Shown: piece after piece, positions 7,946-11,265 of the stretch
Numbering within the stretch: position 1 is the first letter of the stretch
How the letters are laid out: the number at the start of each line of letters is the position of its first letter
Assembly: GCA_900554595.1 (NCBI GenBank)
Contig: USHZ01000050.1
Coordinates: forward strand, 1 to 11,265
Reading direction: 5' to 3'
From: an uncultured Collinsella sp.
Lineage (GTDB): Bacteria > Actinomycetota > Coriobacteriia > Coriobacteriales > Coriobacteriaceae
Length of the DNA: 11,265 bases
The notes under the pieces: model-generated
Databases searched by the model: none
Seen by the model: the letters and a program-made list of their open reading frames with translations, nothing else
What the model was told of the DNA's origin: nothing
Made by a program: the position numbers and the translations under genes

Positions 7946-9222
7946 TGCTTTCCTCGGCAGAGCTGGTACTTTGGGCAATCCACCATGCGACGACGTTGCT
8001 CTTTGGCGTCTTTGCCTCGGCGGCGCTGTGCGGCGTCGAAATCAACGGCCGCCATTCGCTCGAACTGGTGGGGGTCGGCGCCGTAACCGGATGCGCATTC
8101 GGCCTCGCCAATGCCGTCGGCGGCGAGCTTTTCGCCCGACAGGCCTATCCACTTGTCGTGCATCTGCCGCTTGTCGTCTACCTGTGCGTACGCTATCGCC
8201 TGAGTCCGCTGCTCGCCATCCTGGGCGTTACCAGTGCCTACCTGAGCTGCCAGTTTAGCAACTGGATGGGCATCGCCGCATTCGCCGCCACCGATTCGCA
8301 GGTCGCGTACTACGCGGCGCGCATCATCACCACGCTCGGCGTCTTTGCCGTCTTGTTGCATTGGGCAAGCGACATTGGCCCCCGCCTGGCGATCAAAAGC
8401 CCCACCGAGCTGGAGATTCTGCTCATCCTGCCGCTCGTCTACTACATCTTCGACTACGCCACCAACGTCTATACCACGCTCTTCCACTCGGGCTCGGTGG
8501 TGACGGTTGAGTTTTTGGCGTTCGCCCTCTGTGCCTTCTACCTTATGTTTCTTGCCGTGTACCTGCGCGAATACGAGGCAAAGGAAATCGCCGAGCGCGA
8601 GCGCTGGATGCTCGCGACCCGCGACAGCGCGGCCATCAAAGAGCTCGAAGCCTGGCGCCAGTCCGGACGCGAGCTCTCGGTTCTCCGTCACGACATGCGC
8701 CACTACCTGCGCGGTCTAGCGGCCCTAATCGAAGAGGGTCACACCGACGAGGCACTCAAGCGCATCGACGCGCTCTGCGAGACCAACGACCGCACCGCCG
8801 TGCGCCGCTACTGCGCCAACGAAACGGTCAACATTGCGCTCTCGTCGCTTTCCGCGGACATCAACGCGCACGGCATCACCGCCGATCTGCGCGCCGCCGT
8901 GCCCGAAACCGTCCACGTGGGCGATGTCGATCTGTTCAGTGTGGTATCGAACGCCCTGGACAATGCCATCGCCGCGGCGAGCGCCGCCCCCGAAGGCAAG
9001 CGGTTTGTCGACCTGGACCTTCGCTACGAAGACGGCCAGCTTCTATTGCTGGTTTCCAACACGTTTGGCCGTGCGCCGCACATGGTCGACGGCATGCCCG
9101 TGGCTCAGCACACTGGGCACGGCTTTGGCACCAAGAGCATTAAGCTTGCCGTCGAGCGCATGAACGGCAACTGCCAGTTCCGCATTAACGGCGACCGGTT
9201 TGAGCTGCGCGCCGTGATGTAG
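7945..9222 (+). CDS. membrane sensor histidine kinase, GHKL (HPK10-like)
   Basis: This is a 425-residue sensor kinase, partner of the preceding response regulator. The N-terminal half is almost entirely hydrophobic, with about seven membrane helices (near residues 6-28, 38-58, 66-83, 86-104, 120-142, 155-175 and 185-207). There is no extracellular domain, as in AgrC-like sensors of membrane-proximal ligands. A linker helix leads to LRHDMRHYLRG, with phospho-acceptor H249. The ATPase domain has an N box (N336-A-L-D-N340), VSNTFG in place of a classical D box, and a G box G391-HGFGTKS. The start ATG shares one base with the regulator stop. It ends only 18 bases before the convergent gene. No peptide-pheromone precursor or processing gene is visible nearby, so the signal is unknown. 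Confidence 0.92.
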   Translation: MLSSAELVLWAIHHATTLLFGVFASAALCGVEINGRHSLELVGVGAVTGCAFGLANAVGGELFARQAYPLVVHLPLVVYLCVRYRLSPLLAILGVTSAYLSCQFSNWMGIAAFAATDSQVAYYAARIITTLGVFAVLLHWASDIGPRLAIKSPTELEILLILPLVYYIFDYATNVYTTLFHSGSVVTVEFLAFALCAFYLMFLAVYLREYEAKEIAERERWMLATRDSAAIKELEAWRQSGRELSVLRHDMRHYLRGLAALIEEGHTDEALKRIDALCETNDRTAVRRYCANETVNIALSSLSADINAHGITADLRAAVPETVHVGDVDLFSVVSNALDNAIAAASAAPEGKRFVDLDLRYEDGQLLLLVSNTFGRAPHMVDGMPVAQHTGHGFGTKSIKLAVERMNGNCQFRINGDRFELRAVM

Positions 9223-9240
9223 GGGCTGCCGCCAGCCTCG

Positions 9241-9816
9241 CTACAGCGGTGCAGCCGCCGGGGTCAGCTGTTTAATGTAGGCCCACATGCGCTGCTTGGC
9301 GGCCTTGTCGGTGAGCGCCGCCTCAAAACCGTCGAGCGCCAGCACGCGGCGCCCCTGCACATGGGCGATCAGGCCGGGCTTGAGCATGGCGGTGTCAAAG
9401 TCATCAATTGCCACAAGCATATCGGCATAGGTCTCGCGCATGACATCGGCCGCACTGTTGTCCAGCAGCAGCACCGCCTCGGGGTCCAAGGTCTCCAGCG
9501 CCTCGCGGAACAGGTCGCACGTCAGGGCCTCGCCCGGCGCGACCGCTCCGTCGCCCGCGCCGGCGACGCTTGCCAGCACGCAAAAATCCTCGGGGGCATA
9601 TCCGATGGCGCCGAGCGCCTTGCGCAACGCGGCGCCATCCGCGCCGGCAGCCAGCTCGCCGCCCGAGCACTCGGCTTCATCCAAATCGCCTTTGACCAGC
9701 ACAATCGGCGAGCACGCGTTGCCTGAGATACGCACACCGCGACCTGCAAGCGACGCGAGCTCCTGCTCGGTCGCCTGAGCGATGGCTTCTTTTTTCTGGC
9801 TTTGTGACGTGGGCAT
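9241..9816 (-). CDS. uracil-DNA-glycosylase-like protein with degenerate catalytic motifs
   Basis: This 191-residue cytoplasmic protein would probably be annotated as hypothetical. Its layout follows family-4 uracil-DNA glycosylases: an N-terminal helix and a lone Cys (C35), strand SPIVLV, G-x-A-G-x-x-LRKALGAIGYAPEDF (58-78), a helix plus strand ETLDPEAVLLLDNSAADVM (108-126), strand GRRVLAL, and a C-terminal AAKQRMWAYIKQL helix. The expected GEAPG motif is replaced by VKGDLDEAE (41-49), and the HP motif by DGF (162-164). Four scattered Cys do not form the usual iron-sulfur set. If the fold is right, base excision is unlikely. I judged the resemblance by eye. The ATG at 9816 follows GGAGA four bases upstream. 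A longer frame to 9846 is rejected because its start lies inside a TATAAT box. The gene is convergent with the kinase and divergent from trxA. Confidence 0.6.
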   Translation of the reverse strand: MPTSQSQKKEAIAQATEQELASLAGRGVRISGNACSPIVLVKGDLDEAECSGGELAAGADGAALRKALGAIGYAPEDFCVLASVAGAGDGAVAPGEALTCDLFREALETLDPEAVLLLDNSAADVMRETYADMLVAIDDFDTAMLKPGLIAHVQGRRVLALDGFEAALTDKAAKQRMWAYIKQLTPAAAPL

Positions 9817-9844
9817 GCGCTCTCCAATCGTTTGCGTGCCCACC

Positions 9845-9850
9845 ATTATA
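9845..9850 (-). promoter_or_regulatory. -10 box (TATAAT) of the glycosylase-like gene
   Basis: A perfect TATAAT is read on the minus strand at 9850-9845. Transcription would begin near 9838, leaving a leader of about 20 bases before the ATG at 9816. No good -35 hexamer is seen at the proper distance. The box overlaps the alternative upstream ATG, which argues against that start. Confidence 0.6.
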
Positions 9851-9892
9851 TAAAAGAGCCGTCCGCGAGTGGTTGCTTTACGAGCCGCTGGG

Positions 9893-9898
9893 TATAAG
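9893..9898 (+). promoter_or_regulatory. candidate -10 box of trxA
   Basis: TATAAG, preceded by TG two bases upstream, lies 54 bases before the trxA ATG. A possible -35, TTGCTT (9873-9878), is only 14 bases away, which is too close for a standard promoter. This is a weak candidate in the gap between the divergent genes. Confidence 0.35.
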
Positions 9899-9952
9899 CA
9901 CGGTCGTACTGATTTTTACGCGGCCGAGCCGCGTCACATTATGGAGGTCACC

Positions 9953-10273
9953 ATGGCTGACATTAAGCAGATTACCCCCGAGAACTTCGACGCTGTCGTC
10001 AACGATAGCCTGCCCGTACTGGTTGATTTTTGGGCCCCGTGGTGCGGCCCCTGCCGCTCTCTCTCGCCCATCGTAGACGAGGTTGCCGACGAGCTGGCCG
10101 GCAAGCTGGCTGTGGCCAAGTGCAACGTCGACGACAACCAGGACCTGGCCATGAAGTTTGGCGTCATGAGCATCCCCACGCTGATCGTCTTTAAGAACGG
10201 CGAGGAGGTCGACCGCTCGGTCGGCGCCTTACCCAAGGCAAGGCTTCAGGCACTGCTGGAGAAACATCTGTAA
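9953..10273 (+). CDS. trxA: thioredoxin
   Basis: This is a 106-residue thioredoxin, the usual length for TrxA. It is a cytoplasmic protein-disulfide reductase recycled by thioredoxin reductase. The active site is W30-C31-G32-P33-C34 inside VDFWAPWCGPC. The cis-proline loop is S73-I74-P75-T76, the central strand is TLIVFKNG, and the C-terminal helix closes the fold. The start ATG has an excellent GGAGGT ribosome site four bases upstream. The frame continues upstream to 9869, but that extension is not thioredoxin sequence. An extra Cys (C57) lies in the AKCNVDD strand. The gene appears to be transcribed alone, with its own promoter region shared divergently with the glycosylase-like gene. The first strong terminator lies 112 bases past the stop. 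Confidence 0.97.
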   Translation: MADIKQITPENFDAVVNDSLPVLVDFWAPWCGPCRSLSPIVDEVADELAGKLAVAKCNVDDNQDLAMKFGVMSIPTLIVFKNGEEVDRSVGALPKARLQALLEKHL

Positions 10274-10300
10274 TACGCTTGTTACTTGCCTGCCGTCCAT

Positions 10301-10319
10301 GAGCGGTTTCGCACCGCTC
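10301..10319. other. small hairpin downstream of trxA
   Basis: GAGCGGT pairs perfectly with ACCGCTC around a five-base loop, 28 bases after the trxA stop. There is no T run on either strand, so it is not a standard terminator. It could protect the 3' end of the trxA mRNA. Confidence 0.45.
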
Positions 10320-10385
10320 GCCGGAGTGCCAAACGCAAGGCATGCGACCACGGATAGTATGGTAGACACAAACAGCCCCCAGTGA

Positions 10386-10422
10386 ACGGGTGCGGGTCAG
10401 ACGGACTCGTACCCGTTTTCTT
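10386..10422 (+). terminator. strong rho-independent terminator after trxA
   Basis: Bases 10386-10398 pair along 13 bp with 10404-10416, with two G-U wobbles, around the loop AGACG. TTT-C-TT follows. It lies in the 221-base gap between trxA and the next gene, which is otherwise without recognisable content. It either ends the trxA transcript or, if the downstream unit starts upstream of it, acts as an attenuator in the leader. Confidence 0.8.
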
Positions 10423-10449
10423 ATGCGGCGGCGCCCAAGGCGGGCGTAG

Positions 10450-10455
10450 TAGAAT
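10450..10455 (+). promoter_or_regulatory. candidate -10 box of the small-protein/nikR unit
   Basis: TAGAAT sits 39 bases before the ATG of the 82-residue gene and downstream of the terminator. No recognisable -35 accompanies it. A second -10-like string, TAGTAT (10355-10360), precedes the terminator. Confidence 0.35.
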
Positions 10456-10494
10456 CTGAACCACCATATCGCCCCGCACAAAAGGAGACTCCCC

Positions 10495-10743
10495 ATGCAT
10501 GACGTCGGAATGAACATGAGCCAGCTTGCCATGAGCGTCAAGCAGGTCGACGACACCATTGAGCTTGCTCACGAGTGGAGCCATCAGCTGCTGCACGCGA
10601 CCGAAAACTTTGACATGGAGCGCATTGGCGCCAAGCTCGAGGCCGCCATGTCTGCGCTGCACGAGGCGCACGATGCGCTCGAGGGCTACGAGGAGGCCAT
10701 CGAGGCAGATCACAACTCCGTCGGCTCTGTGAAACTGGTGTAA
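10495..10743 (+). CDS. small helical protein of unknown function, coupled to nikR
   Basis: I do not recognise this 82-residue protein. It is acidic, has no Cys and no membrane segment, and is predicted to be almost wholly alpha-helical. Heptad-like hydrophobic spacing is visible through VKQVDDTIELAHEW and IGAKLEAAMSAL, so it may form a helical hairpin or coiled coil. Histidines are frequent (HDVG, HEWSHQLLH, LHEAH, ADHN). The start has an AAAGGAG ribosome site seven bases upstream. Only one base separates its TAA from the GTG start of nikR, which has no good ribosome site of its own, so NikR translation probably depends on ribosomes finishing this gene. That context suggests a role in nickel or metal handling, which is an inference. 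Confidence 0.8.
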   Translation: MHDVGMNMSQLAMSVKQVDDTIELAHEWSHQLLHATENFDMERIGAKLEAAMSALHEAHDALEGYEEAIEADHNSVGSVKLV

Positions 10744-10744
10744 C

Positions 10745-11239
10745 GTGACTGAGCCCGAGCACGCGCACAATCACGGTGCGGACGACGATGCGAGCTGCCG
10801 CTGCAGCGGCCCCAGCTCCGAGCTGGTCCGCTTTTCGGTCACCGCGCCCGACGACCTGCTGCGCCGCTTTGACGAGCAGATCGCGCGCCGCGGTGACGTG
10901 GCTAACCGATCCGAGGCCGTACGCGATCTGATTCGCGCCTCAATCGCCAAGGAGCAGATGCGCACGCCCGACGAGCAGGTCATCGGTTCGCTCACCATGA
11001 TCTATGACCACCATACCGGCGATCTGACGCGCCGTCTGGACGAGGTGCAGCACGACTACACCGACGAGATTGTCTCGACCATGCACGTGCATCTGGACCA
11101 CCACAACTGCCTGGAGATTCTGGCGCTCAAGGGTCGCGGCAAACGCGTCTACGAGCTGGCAGACCGGTTGCTGGGGCTGCGCGGCGTTAAGCACGGCGAG
11201 CTCACCTGCGCCGCCACCAAGCAGAGCCTGGGGCTGTAG
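10745..11239 (+). CDS. nikR: nickel-responsive transcriptional regulator NikR
   Basis: This 164-residue protein matches NikR, a tetrameric repressor that binds operator DNA when loaded with Ni(II), usually controlling nickel uptake. Residues 26-68 form the ribbon-helix-helix domain (LVRFSVTAPDDLLRRFDEQI, then NRSEAVRDLIR). Residues about 78-155 form the ACT-like metal-binding domain. The four nickel ligands are all present: H103, and H114, H116 and C122 in MHVHLDHHNC, as are the later K-G-x-G and GVKHGELTC stretches. It starts with GTG one base after the upstream stop, and no other in-frame start fits. The N-terminal 25 residues extend beyond E. coli NikR and contain H6, H8, H10, C18 and C20. 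No nickel transporter, hydrogenase or urease gene lies in the window, so the targets are unknown. Confidence 0.93.
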   Translation: MTEPEHAHNHGADDDASCRCSGPSSELVRFSVTAPDDLLRRFDEQIARRGDVANRSEAVRDLIRASIAKEQMRTPDEQVIGSLTMIYDHHTGDLTRRLDEVQHDYTDEIVSTMHVHLDHHNCLEILALKGRGKRVYELADRLLGLRGVKHGELTCAATKQSLGL

Positions 11240-11252
11240 CGGGATTTCCCGC
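11239..11252. other. short inverted repeat after nikR
   Basis: GCGGG and CCCGC pair around ATTT immediately at the nikR stop, with AGC after it able to extend the pairing past a bulge. No T run follows in the remaining 13 bases. It may be part of a terminator, but this is not established. Confidence 0.3.
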
Positions 11253-11265
11253 AGCGCGCCTGCCA

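Noticed and set aside
7909..8703. 264-residue minus-strand frame within the kinase gene
   Set aside because: It is antisense to conserved kinase and membrane-helix sequence and is explained by codon bias. It has no domain of its own.
9817..9846. 10-codon upstream extension of the glycosylase-like gene
   Set aside because: Its ATG overlaps a perfect TATAAT on the same strand, whereas the ATG at 9816 has a GGAGA ribosome site.
9869..9952. Upstream extension of trxA, including an ATG at 9941
   Set aside because: The ATG at 9941 abuts the GGAGGT (9943-9948) that serves the ATG at 9953. Residues before 9953 are not thioredoxin sequence.
10350..10480. TATGGT (near 10358) and ACCATA (near 10472) as a split NikR operator
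   Set aside because: The half-sites are more than 100 bases apart and do not match the compact GTATGA-N16-TCATAC spacing known for E. coli NikR.
10282..10770. 162-residue minus-strand frame over the small gene and the terminator
   Set aside because: It crosses a strong terminator and opposes a gene with a clear ribosome site and coupling to nikR. No domain is recognisable.
1..11265. CRISPR array, tRNA, rRNA, transposase or phage genes
   Set aside because: I saw no regularly spaced short repeats, no cloverleaf-forming tRNA sequence, no rRNA stretch and no recombinase or phage protein in any frame.

Overview
The window looks like a high-GC Actinobacterium of the class Coriobacteriia, most likely the gut genus Collinsella. 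The reasons are the base composition, a giant sortase-anchored surface protein, a LytTR two-component system, and a palindromic AT-richer repeat at the left end that I associate with Collinsella intergenic regions. The genus is an inference from memory, not the result of a search.

Layout: Positions 1-318 carry no gene. They hold the probable tail of a + strand terminator cut by the window edge, a 209-bp inverted-repeat element without a transposase (40-248), and a strong terminator (268-302) for the gene that follows on the minus strand. Positions 319-6978 (minus) are one 2,219-residue secreted surface protein. It has a signal peptide, an N-terminal parallel beta-helix, a chain of MBG/Ig-like beta domains marked by seven YDG motifs, Cys/His knuckles, two tandem 460-residue repeats, and an LPESG sorting signal with a membrane anchor. 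A 244-bp divergent intergenic region separates it from a + strand operon encoding a LytTR response regulator (7223-7945) and a seven-helix GHKL histidine kinase (7945-9222).

The kinase gene converges on a minus-strand gene (9241-9816) for a 191-residue protein. That protein resembles a uracil-DNA glycosylase whose catalytic motifs have been lost. The latter is divergent from trxA (thioredoxin, 9953-10273). After a non-coding stretch with a strong terminator (10386-10422) comes a two-gene unit: an unrecognised 82-residue helical protein and a nickel-responsive NikR-type repressor with a His/Cys-containing N-terminal extension.

How the genes may work together: the LytTR system sits head to head with the adhesin, so a regulator-adhesin pair is the simplest reading, but no target site is proven. 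The 82-residue gene and nikR are separated by one base and are probably translationally coupled. The observations most worth follow-up are the palindromic element, the tandem-repeat adhesin, the degenerate glycosylase-like protein, and the NikR companion gene. I do not see clear evidence of a novel defence or mobile system.
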